A DNA stretch of 64,000 nt. Origin: Neocallimastix lanati (nom. inval.) (Eukaryota > Neocallimastigomycota > Neocallimastigomycetes > Neocallimastigales > Neocallimastigaceae). The translations under genes and the position numbers were made by a program. The stretch spans positions 391,001-455,000 of the forward strand of contig JACVTC010000079.1 of assembly GCA_016946835.1 (NCBI GenBank), written 5' to 3'. Shown here piece after piece: positions 49,236 to 64,000 of the stretch (the first letter of the stretch is position 1; each line of letters begins with the position of its first letter). The notes under the pieces are model-generated. The model was not told the DNA's origin. It worked only from the letters and a program-made list of their open reading frames with translations, and ran no database searches.

Positions 49236-49878
49236 TAAGTAAAAAAACTAAATGTATAAATAAATAAGTAAATAAATAAATAAATAAAAATTAAAAAGGT
49301 CAATAAAAAATAAAATATTTTTATATAATTTTTTTTTTTTTTTGACAATCATGTTATAAGGAAAATGATAAATAATTATTTTCCTTATAACCTTATTATT
49401 ATATATTTTATTATTAATATTTATATTATATTTTTATATTTTATTATTAATATCAATAATATATTTTTATATTTTTATATTTTATTATTAATATTTATAA
49501 TTAATTTTATTAATAATTGTTTAAATATTTTATTAATATTTTTTTTTAAATAAATAAATCTATATAATTGCTAAAGTATTTTATTAATATTTTTTTTAAA
49601 TAAATAAATCTATATAATTGCTAAAGTATTTTATTAATATTTTTTTTTTTTTTTACAAAAAATAAACCTTTTAATTGTTTGAATATTTTATTTTATTTTT
49701 TTTTTTTTTTGTAAAAAAATATTTATTTTTATCTAACCATTATAATTTATTTAATTATTCACTTAATAAATTTTAAGAAAAAAAATATAAATTAATAATA
49801 CAACAAACTAGTATCATATAACTATTAATTTAAAAAGCCTCAAAATTTGATATATCACGTGAAATTGGCGTTTTGGAC
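49137..49878. repeat. Short inverted-repeat unit, deletion derivative of the MULE family
   Basis: Perfect 16-bp inverted ends: GTCCAAAACGCCAATT (49137-49152) and AATTGGCGTTTTGGAC (49863-49878). From about 49430 onwards it matches the 3' part of the first MULE (about 745-2370) but keeps only two minisatellite units (49545-49645). The 62-codon frame at 49365 is AT-driven and not a gene. It could be a MITE-like copy or the end of a partner element. Confidence 0.6.
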
Positions 49879-50298
49879 AGGGAAGTTGCATTACGTCAAT
49901 TTTCACGTGATATATATAAATTTGTGGCTATAGATATTTTATGCTACATAATATTATTTTATTGTATTATTTTGTTATTTCAATTTTTTAATTAATTATT
50001 AAGTGAATAATTAAATAAATCATATAATGGTTAGATTTTATTAATAAAAAAAAAAATTATATAAAAATATAAATGTTATTAAAAATATATATATTATTAA
50101 TAATAATTCTTTTATTTAAATGTTATCAAAAAAATAATAATTATAATGATAAAATTATTAATTATAGAAACGTATTTGAATATTTATTTAAACTGTATAA
50201 ATTTAATAAGCTTTATAAATTAAATTTTTGAATGACAGAATTCTGATTATTTCGTTTGGTTATTCCTCATTTTTTAATTATTTATTATAAAATAATAT

Positions 50299-51360
50299 TT
50301 ATATTATATTATTTAAATCAGTTAAACAATCAAACCACAAATTAATAGTATTATTTCTATCACATTTAGTATCAATTAACTTGGTTTCAATATTTTTGTA
50401 GCGTTCATTTAAGACACTGATTTCATTAGCTTTATTTATTGCTCTTTTTTTTATTTTCTAAATTCCTCTTATTTTTCTTTGATAATCATAATATGGTAAA
50501 TGTTCAAGTTCATTTAATTTATCTATTAATTTATAATAAGATGGTATTGTTAGAAATAAATTATTTAAATGACTGTTGATTCTGCAATTATAATATTATT
50601 AATATTATTGTTACATGTATTAGCATTTTTTTTTTATTTAATTTTTTAAATATTTTATATATTTCTTGTTCTTTATTTTGTAATATTGCAAAAGAAGTAG
50701 TGCAAAAACTATTTAATTCTTTAGCGTAAGTTCTTGTAATAAATATTTGATAACTAAATTTAGGGGCAATAAAAAATGTACCATCAACAAATATATCATC
50801 ATATATCATCATTATATTCCCTAAATAATTTTACTTGAAAAAGAGATTGAAAAATTATTAAATTAATATTTTTGGAATATCATAAAATTTTCACCTCACT
50901 TTGTTTTATAATATTTAGATTCATTAGGAATTTCAGTAAATGTTGTTACATTGGATGGAAGTTTTTATTTAAATTTCTTGATATTTGAGATTTAATTGAA
51001 TTATATTCTGAACATATAAATCTCATTTCCTTAGAAATTTTATTATATAGGGGTTTTATTTTTATACCATAAGGAATTGAACTTTTTTTCAATTCCATCT
51101 TTAATTTTATGTTTCATTATAGATAGAGATACACCGTATTCATTTTCAGGATGATTAAGTGAACTATCATATTTTAAGATTTCTTTCTTATCATTTAAAA
51201 TAATAAAAGATTTACATTTATTTCTGTACATAAACTTTTGAATTATCTTTTCTTATATATGAAAAATTAAATTTATATTTTTTATTAATAATAATTTATT
51301 TTTTTCCTTTGTTAGATTCACTTATATCAATAATAAGATTTTTTTCCATTTCTATATTTT
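50299..51360 (-). pseudogene. MULE transposase, degraded and internally deleted
   Basis: Reading down the minus strand: a FLYWCH-like N-terminus (Y.NKCKSFIILNDKKEILKYD, then HPENEYGVS) at 51231-51043 with a frameshift before it; several stops; then DDIFVDGTFFIAPKFSYQIFI (50812-50740), the first catalytic D block of MULE transposases; then, after a deletion, AES / NSHLNNLFLTIPSYY and the tail YYDYQRKIRGI...WFDCLTDLNN, stop at 50299-50301. The tail matches the fragment at 227-478. The middle of the catalytic domain, with the second D, is missing. The region 49880-50298 left of it is AT-rich 3' sequence beginning with a TIR-like CAATTTTCACGTGATATATA. Confidence 0.7.
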
Positions 51361-51446
51361 TATAAATATTTTTTAATTATATAATTAAAATTATTATATT
51401 AATTATCCAATATTATTCTAAATGCTAATTTTGAAAAATTAGTTTT

Positions 51447-52884
51447 TCAATTATTTGTAAAAAAAAAATAAATAAATAAAGAATGCAATAGTAAGTACAA
51501 GTATGCAAAATAAAATAAAATAAAATAAAATAAAATAAAATAAAATAAATAGTAGAATATAAATATAAGTACAGATTGAATAAAATAAAATAAAATAAAT
51601 AGTAGAATATAAATATAAGTACAGATTGAATAAAATAAAATAAAATAAATAGTAGAATATAAATATAAGTACAGATTGAATAAAATAAAATAAAATAAAT
51701 AGTAGAATATAAATATAAGTACAGATTGAATAAAATAAAATAAAATAAATAGTAGAATATAAATATAAGTACAGATTGAATAAAATAAAATAAAATAAAT
51801 AGTAGAATATAAATATAAGTACAGATTGAATAAAATAAAATAAAATAAATAGTAGAATATAAATATAAGTACAGATTGAATAAAATAAAATAAAATAAAT
51901 AGTAGAATATAAATATAAGTACAGATTGAATAAAATAAAATAAAATAAATAGTAGAATATAAATATAAGTACAGATTGAATAAAATAAAATAAAATAAAT
52001 AGTAGAATATAAATATAAGTACAGATTGAATAAAATAAAATAAAATAAATAGTAGAATATAAATATAAGTACAGATTGAATAAAATAAAATAAAATAAAT
52101 AGTAGAATATAAATATAAGTACAGATTGAATAAAATAAAATAAAATAAATAGTAGAAATATAAATATAAGTACATATTGAATAAAATAAAATAAAATAAA
52201 TAGTAGAATATAAATATAAGTACAGATTGAATAAAATAAAATAAAATAAAATAAATAGTAGAAATATGAATATAAAGTACAGATTTAATAAAATAAAATA
52301 AAATAAAATAAAATAAAATAAAATAAATAGTAGAAATATGAATATAAAGTACAGATTGAATAAAATAAAATAAAATAAATAGTAGAAATATGAATATAAA
52401 GTACAGATTGAATAAAATAAAATAAAATAAATAGTAGAATATAAATATAAGTACAGATTGAATAAAATAAAATAAAATAAATAGTAGAAATATGAATATA
52501 AAGTACAGATTTAATAAAATAAAATAAAATAAAATAAATAGTAGAAATATGAATATAAGGTACAGATTTAATAAAATAAAATAAAATAAAATAAAATAAA
52601 ATAAAATAAAATAAAATAAATAGTAGAAATATGAATATAAGGTACATATTTAATAAAATAAAATAAAATAAAATAAAATAAATAGTAGAAATATGAATAT
52701 AAAGTACGAATTTAATAATAAAATAAAATAAAATAAAATAAATAGTAGAATATTAAATATAAAGTACAGATTGAATAAAACAAAATAAAATAAAATAAAT
52801 AGTAGAATATTAAATATAAAGTACAGATTGAATAAAATAAAATAAAATAAATATCTAATAATTTTTTATTAAAGAATATTACAG
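51447..52884. repeat. Satellite array, left arm of a giant palindrome (50-bp unit)
   Basis: Twelve identical 50-bp units fill 51551-52150. Each holds AGTAGAATATAAATATAAGT, ACAGATTGAAT and a run of AAAAT pentamers. They are followed by ~13 diverged units with variable AAAAT counts up to 52850. The long Leu/Tyr/Phe frame on the minus strand is only the repeat read through. Confidence 0.95.
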
Positions 52885-53059
52885 ATCAATGTTTTAGAAA
52901 TGAAAATTTTTTACATTTTTATTGTATTCAATTGATGATGATGTAATTTAATATATAAAACAATATTATTGTTTGTTAATAATCTCATTAAGTATAAATG
53001 ATTTTTTTGCTTTCTAACATATATAATTAAATTAAACATTTTATTTTTAAAAATAAATT

Positions 53060-55990
53060 GTCTTTAATATTCTTTAATAAAAAATAATGATAAATATTTA
53101 TTTTATTTTATATATTAGTACTTTTATATTATTACATTCAATATTTATTTTATTTTATTTTATATACTTGTACTTTTATATTATTACATTCAATATTTAT
53201 TTAATTTTATTTTATATACTTGTACTTTTATATTATTACATTCAATATTTATTTAATTTTATTTTATTTTATTTTATTTTATTTTATTTTATTTTATTTT
53301 ATTTTATTTTATTTTATTTTATTTTATTTTATTTTATTTTATTTTATTTTATTTTATTTTATTTTATTTTATTTTATTTTATTTTATTTTATTTTATTTT
53401 ATTTTATTTTATTCAATCTGTACTTCATATTTATATTTCTACTATTTATTTTATTTTATTTTATTTTATTTTATTTTATTTTATTTTATTTTATTTTATT
53501 TTATTTTATTTTATTTTATTTTATTTTATTTTATTTTATTTTATTTTATTTTATTTTATTTTATTTTATTTTATTTTATTTTATTTTATTTTATTTTATT
53601 TTATTTTATTTTATTTTATTTTATTTTATTTTATTTTATTTTATTTTATTTTATTTTATTTTATTTTATTTTATTTTATTTTATTTTATTTTATTTTATT
53701 TTATTTTATTTTATTTTATTTTATTTTATTTTATTCAATCTGTACTTTATATTTAATATTCTACTATTTATTTTATTTTATTTTATTCAATCTGTACTTT
53801 ATATTCATATTTCTACTATTTATTTTATTTTATTTTATTTTATTTTATTTTATTTTATTTTATTCAATCTGTACTTCATATTTATATTTCTACTATTTAT
53901 TTTATTTTATTTTATTTTATTTTATTTTATTTTATTTTATTTTATTTTATTTTATTTTATTTTATTTTATTTTATTTTATTTTATTTTATTTTATTTTAT
54001 TTTATTTTATTTTATTTTATTTTATTTTATTTTATTTTATTTTATTTTATTTTATTTTATTTTATTTTATTTTATTTTATTTTATTTTATTTTATTTTAT
54101 TTTATTTTATTTTATTTTATTAAATCTGTACCTTATATTCATATTTCTACTATTTATTTATTTTATTTTATTTTATTTTATTTTATTTTATTTTATTTTA
54201 TTCAATCTGTACTTTATATTTAATATTCTACTATTTATTTTATTTTATCTTATTTTATTCAATCTGTACTTTATATTTAATATTCTACTATTTATTTTAT
54301 TTTATTTTATTTTATTTTATTTTATTCAATCTGTACTTTATATTTAATATTCTACTATTTATTTTATTTTATTTTATTTTATTTTATTCAATCTGTACTT
54401 TATATTTAATATTCTACTATTTATTTTATTTTATTTTATTTTATTTTATTCAATCTGTACTTTATATTTAATATTCTACTATTTATTTTATTTTATTTTA
54501 TTTTATTCAATCTGTACTTTATATTTAATATTCTACTATTTATTTTATTTTATTTTATTTTATTTTATTTTATTTTATTTTATTTTATTCAATCTGTACT
54601 TTATATTTAATATTCTACTATTTATTTTATTTTATTTTATTTTATTAAATCTGTACTATATATTCATATTTCTACTATTTATTTTATTTTATTTTATTTT
54701 ATTAAATCTATACTTTATATTCATATTTCTACTATTTATTTTATTTTATTTTATTTTATTTTATTTTATTAAATCTATACTTTATATTCATATTTCTACT
54801 ATTTATTTTATTTTATTTTATTTTATTTTATTAAATCTGTACTATATATTCATATTTCTACTATTTATTTTATTTTATTTTATTTTATTTTATTTTATTT
54901 TATTTTATTTTATTTTATTTTATTTTATTTTATTTTATTTTATTTTATTTTATTTTATTTTATTTTATTTTATTTTATTAAATCTGTACTATATATTCAT
55001 ATTTCTACTATTTATTTTGTTTTATTTTATTTTATTTTATTTTATTAAATCTGTACTATATATTCATATTTCTACTATTTATTTTATTTTATTTTATTTT
55101 ATTTTATTTTATTTTATTTTATTTTATTTTATTTTATTTTATTTTATTCAATCTGTACTTCATATTTATATTTCTACTATTTATTTTATTTTATTTTATT
55201 TTATTTTATTTTATTTTATTTTATTTTATTTTATTTTATTTTATTTTATTTTATTTTATTTTATTTTATTTTATTTTATTTTATTTTATTTTATTTTATT
55301 AAATCTGTACTATATATTCATATTTCTACTATTTATTTTATTTTATTTTATTTTATTTTATTATTTATTTTATTTTATTTTATTTTATTTTATTTTATTT
55401 TATTTTATTTTATTTTATTTTATTTTATTTTATTTTATTTTATTTTATTTTATTTTATTTTATTTTATTTTATTTTATTTTATTTTATTTTATTTTATTT
55501 TATTTTATTTTATTTTATTTTATTTTATTTTATTCAATCTGTACTTATATTTATGTTTCTACTATTCATTTTATTTTATTTTATTTTATTTTATTTTATT
55601 TTATTTTATTTTATTTTATTTTATTCAATTTGTACTTTATTTTTAATATTCTACTATTTATTTTATTTTATTTTATTTTATTTTATTTTATTTTATTTTA
55701 TTTTATTTTATTTTATTTTATTTTATTTTATTTTATTTTATTTTATTTTATTTTATTTTATTTTATTTTATTTTATTTTATTTTATTTTATTTTATTAAA
55801 TCTGTACTATATATTCATATTTCTACTATTTATTTTATTTTATTTTATTTTATTTTATTTTATTTTATTAAATCTGTACTTTATATTCGTATTCTACTAT
55901 TTATTTTTATTTTATATACTTATTACATTCTTTATTTATTTATTTATTTATTTGTTTATTTATTTATACATTTATTTTTTTACATATAAT
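53060..55990. repeat. Satellite array, right arm of the palindrome, expanded (TTTTA)n
   Basis: The same unit in inverted orientation (ATTCAATCTGTACTT..ATTCTACTATTTATTTTA), with TTTTA runs of up to ~300 bases (e.g. 53433-53734). Both the inner edge (TTAATATTCTTTAATAAAAA at 53063) and the outer edge (ACATTCTTTATTTATTTATT near 55925) mirror the left arm, so the two arms form one inverted repeat around a ~175-bp spacer (52885-53059). The spacer shows no gene. Confidence 0.92.
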
Positions 55991-56110
55991 TTTATTAAAA
56001 ATTTATGGCGTTAACAAAAATTTTTACAAGCCATTAAAAATAAATGGCGTATTGAAAATTTGTATTATAAAAATTGGCGAAATGAACCACATTCGTTTTG
56101 GACCTCTCCC
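55990..56110. repeat. Right long terminal inverted repeat of the MULE
   Basis: Inverted match to 49130-49235, ending CCACATTC at 56089, plus the extra terminus GTTTTGGACCTCTCCC to 56110, which equals the outer end of the MULE at 2373. Confidence 0.65.
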
Positions 56111-61251
<5,141 letters not shown>

Positions 61252-61362
61252 TATGTTTAATTTATTTCAAAAATTACAAATATAATTTGATTTCCTTTAA
61301 AATAAATGTTTAATCTTTTATTATTTATTTTTTATTTATTTTTATTTTTATTTTAATTTTAA

Positions 61363-61397
<35 letters not shown>

Positions 61398-63017
61398 TTT
61401 AAAATAAAATAATATTTAAAAAGTATGATTGGTTAAACTATTTAAAGAAAAATCACAACAATTATATAATTATAATTTAATTATTCAATTAATTATTAAT
61501 TGTTTTTTTTAATTTTTGACAATTAAATATAAAAGTTTATATTAAAAATAATTATATTAAACTTTTATATTTAATATTTTTATAATTAATAAATATTTAT
61601 TATTAAAAAAATTTTTTTATTTAATAAAAAAAAAAAAAAAAAATTAAATAATTGTTGATAAAAGAATAGGATCAAACATCTTATTCAATAATTTTAATTT
61701 CGAAATTTCTGATTAACATCTCCTTTTTATTCCTATTATTTAACATTAAATTGTCATCTATATATAGAATTTTTATTGTATATTTCAGGAATTTTTAAAA
61801 GTATTTTTTTTTTGTATATTTTTAAATCAATGAATTGAATAAATTATTTTTATATAATATGATTTGAATGATTTCGAAGTTGGAATTAGATTTTCATTTT
61901 ATTTTATTTTATTTTATTTTATTTTATTTTATTACAATTATAATTTATTATTCCACAATAACATAAAGTATTTTAGCACTTTTATAATATAATAAATTTA
62001 TAAATAAACAAAAAGTATGACCAATTTCAGACTGAGAAATCCATTATATACTTATGGATAAATAAATATAATTTAAAAAGTTAGTTATTATTTATATATA
62101 ATTAAAAACAAAATCATTATTTTAAAGTAAATTAAATATCAAATATGTAAGCAAGACAAAAAAAATTATTTTATTAAAATATACAAATATTTTTTATTTA
62201 GAAACAATAATATATAGTATTAACAAATTTTATATAAAATGTAAAATCCATGCCTAATTTATTTTTATTGGTACAATAAATCAATAGTGTACATTGTAAA
62301 AATATTTTTCTTTTATCAATATCAGTACAAAATAAAAATTAATTAATTGACAATTAAATAATTTTCAAATAAAAAAAAAAGAGGATTTCATTATTACTAC
62401 TTAACATATTGAAATTTAAAACTATATTTCAAATTTCAAAAAATTTTAAATTTATTTTTCATCTCGAAGTAATCTTAAAATAATAAAATTACAAAATATA
62501 TAAACAAAAGAAGAAAAAGAAAAAAAAATAAATAAATAATGCAGCGGGAAAAAGGGAAAATATATATATATATATATATAAAAATAACAATAGTACTTAA
62601 AATTTCAATAATTTAATGAAATATTAAAATAAATAATAGTATAATTAATTATATATTTAATGTTTTTTTTTTTTTTTTTTTTTTTTACTCAAATCTTTTC
62701 ATTTTTAAATAAACAAAAAAAACTAATTTATCCTTTTTTTTTCGATTATATATTTTATATATTCTATTTACTTATTTAAAGGAATAATTTTTTTTCTACA
62801 ATATTAATTTATTGAAAAAATAAAATTTCATATATTAATTTCTAATTAACAACAAACAATAATTAATACCAATTATTTAACAAGTATATATTAATATTAA
62901 TTGAGTAATTTAAAATAAATAAATAGATATAAATAAAAAATTATATTTCAATTTCAAAAAGTAACATAAATTTAGTAATAATTCATTTTATTTAAAGATT
63001 AAAAAAAAAAAAAAAAA
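61252..63017. other. Divergent intergenic region between PRMT3 and TRAPPC13
   Basis: 1.77 kb with no gene seen. The two genes point away from each other, so both promoters lie here. Contains a TTTTA run (61897-61932), TA repeats (62561-62580) and T-runs. An 18-base A-run ends directly at the TRAPPC13 ATG. Confidence 0.6.
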
Positions 63018-64000
63018 ATGGCAACTCCAACAAATAAAGAACAACAACCCATTTCACTAAGAGTCATGAGACTCTCAAAACCAATATTTTCCAATACCGA
63101 TGTGAACTATTATGAACCAAATAATAGTATTATTACAAAAGCATTAGATCAAACTACATCAAAAATTTTATCTTCTATGGAATCTCAACAACTTTACCCA
63201 TTAATTAATATGTCCTCCTTTATACCTAATAGTTCTTCCGAATCTTCATTATTAAATGCATCTTCTAATTCTTCTCTTAATCAATTGGTATCCTCTGTAG
63301 ATAATTCCTATCCTGAACCAAGAATGAGAGATTATACAGACACAGAAATCTTAAAATTGCCACCCAATTTTGGTATGATTTATCTAGGGGAAACATTTGT
63401 CACCTATATCTGTTTAAATAATGAAACTAATAAACCAGTTCATTCTGTTTCTGTTAAAATAGAACTTCAAACTTCCACTCAAAAATTACTTTTAGTAGAA
63501 AATCAACCCACCGAATTAGAAGTGAAAAAAAATTTAGAATATATCAGTCAATATGAAATTAAAGAATTAGGTGTTCATATTCTCATTTGTACTGTATACT
63601 TTTTAAATAATAATGGAGAACAACGTTCCATTAAACGTTTCTATAAATTCCAAGTTCATAATCCTATTGCTGTAAAAACAAAGGTTAATAGTTTATCCGA
63701 TGGAAGAATTTTCTTTGAAGCTCAAATTCAAAATACTTCTCAAGATCGTATGTATTTAGAAAGAGTTTCTTTTGAACCTCATGATAGTTATCATTGTAAA
63801 GATTTGAATTTTGTTGTTCAGGAGGAATCTCCTTATCTCAATGAACCTGGTAAATCCATTAATAAAGAAAATACACCTCCTCCTAATGCTAATACTGCAA
63901 CACTAGGAGTGGATGTCAATGGTACTACTCCTTCCACAAATGTTAATTCTACCGATGTAAATAATTCAGCCGTAGCGACTACTACTAACTCCACTACTAC
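63018..64000 (+). CDS. TRAPPC13: Trafficking protein particle complex subunit 13, 5' part (runs off window)
   Basis: ATG at 63018-63020 opens 327 codons with no stop or intron before the window end. TRAPPC13 is a subunit of the TRAPPIII complex, a Rab exchange factor acting at Golgi and autophagy membranes. The family pattern is clear: ISLRVMRLSKP at residue ~15, then ILKLPPNFGMIYLGETFVTYI near 110, VSVKIELQTSTQKLL near 150, EIKELGVHILICTVYF near 185, and FYKFQVHNPIAVKTKV near 220. A Ser/Asn-rich insert lies between ~40 and ~95, and a Thr/Asn-rich low-complexity insert begins near 290; family members in animals are more compact at both places. The start is chosen because it is the first ATG, with an A-rich leader just before it. 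Confidence 0.88.
   Translation, partial: MATPTNKEQQPISLRVMRLSKPIFSNTDVNYYEPNNSIITKALDQTTSKILSSMESQQLYPLINMSSFIPNSSSESSLLNASSNSSLNQLVSSVDNSYPEPRMRDYTDTEILKLPPNFGMIYLGETFVTYICLNNETNKPVHSVSVKIELQTSTQKLLLVENQPTELEVKKNLEYISQYEIKELGVHILICTVYFLNNNGEQRSIKRFYKFQVHNPIAVKTKVNSLSDGRIFFEAQIQNTSQDRMYLERVSFEPHDSYHCKDLNFVVQEESPYLNEPGKSINKENTPPPNANTATLGVDVNGTTPSTNVNSTDVNNSAVATTTNSTT

Larger units (their letters stand above)
49130..56110. mobile_element. MULE-like DNA transposon (~7 kb) with satellite-filled interior
   Basis: The left end GAATGTGGTCCAAAACGCCAATTTTT (49130 on) matches the inverted right end near 56089, and the similarity continues about 100 bases inward (shared GCCAT, TGGCTT and ACGCCATAAA blocks). 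A further 21 bases at the right (GGGAGAGGTCCAAAACG on the inverted strand) resemble the terminus at 2373. TATTCATA occurs just outside both ends (49122-49129 and 56112-56119), a plausible 8-9 bp MULE target duplication. Inside lie a smaller inverted-repeat unit, a broken transposase and a giant satellite palindrome. Nesting of two related elements is possible. Confidence 0.6.

Noticed and set aside
51551-52150. Regular direct repeats as a CRISPR-like array
   Set aside because: Units are identical end to end with no unique spacers, and the DNA is eukaryotic.
51447-56014. Long Leu/Phe/Tyr/Ile-rich open frames on both strands (up to 378 codons)
   Set aside because: They are the TTTTA/AAAAT satellite read through. 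Period-5 repeats without stop codons make open frames in any length; no domain or start context.

Overview
This window is extremely AT-rich eukaryotic DNA with long A/T homopolymers, GT-AG introns, Asn/Lys-rich low-complexity protein segments and many retroelements. The mix (fungal-type chromodomain Ty3/gypsy, Ty1/copia, an APE-type LINE, MULE DNA transposons, four-domain calcium channels) fits an anaerobic gut fungus (Neocallimastigomycota) best. That assignment is inference from composition and gene content; a search of the PRMT3 and TRAPPC13 proteins would settle it.

Left third (1-23.7 kb): a nest of mobile elements. It opens with the 3' end of a Mutator-like (MULE) transposase, an expanded minisatellite and a MULE terminal inverted repeat (to 2373). 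Next come a minus-strand Ty1/copia element with two 254-bp LTRs (2376-8504), a probable solo LTR (9365-9998), a plus-strand Ty3/gypsy chromovirus (10821-17392), a 5'-truncated LINE tail with poly(A) (17393-18086) and a LINE with one intact 1387-codon ORF on the minus strand (18.6-23.7 kb). Two near-identical ~703-bp solo LTRs of another family interrupt the gag genes of the copia element and the gypsy element, each flanked by a 5-bp target duplication. The copia element appears to be primed by half of tRNA-Lys(CUU). The gypsy element appears to self-prime like Tf1/sushi elements.

Middle (24.3-45.5 kb): two tandem minus-strand paralogues of a four-domain voltage-gated calcium channel alpha-1 subunit (2193 and 2447 aa predicted). 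Each has an EEEE selectivity filter, an EF-hand after domain IV and a long disordered C-terminal tail. All splice junctions were placed by hand and keep frame. One paralogue has lost most gating charges of the domain III voltage sensor.

Right third (45.5-64 kb): gene-poor DNA, then a ~7-kb MULE-like element (49130-56110) with long inverted termini, an apparent 8-9 bp target duplication, a broken minus-strand transposase and a giant inverted repeat of a ~50-bp satellite plus (TTTTA)n. After it come a 13-exon PRMT3-type protein arginine methyltransferase (minus, 537 aa predicted) and, divergently, the 5' part of TRAPPC13 (plus, running off the window). The calcium channels, PRMT3 and TRAPPC13 are ordinary single-copy-type cellular genes and show no sign of forming a pathway with each other.
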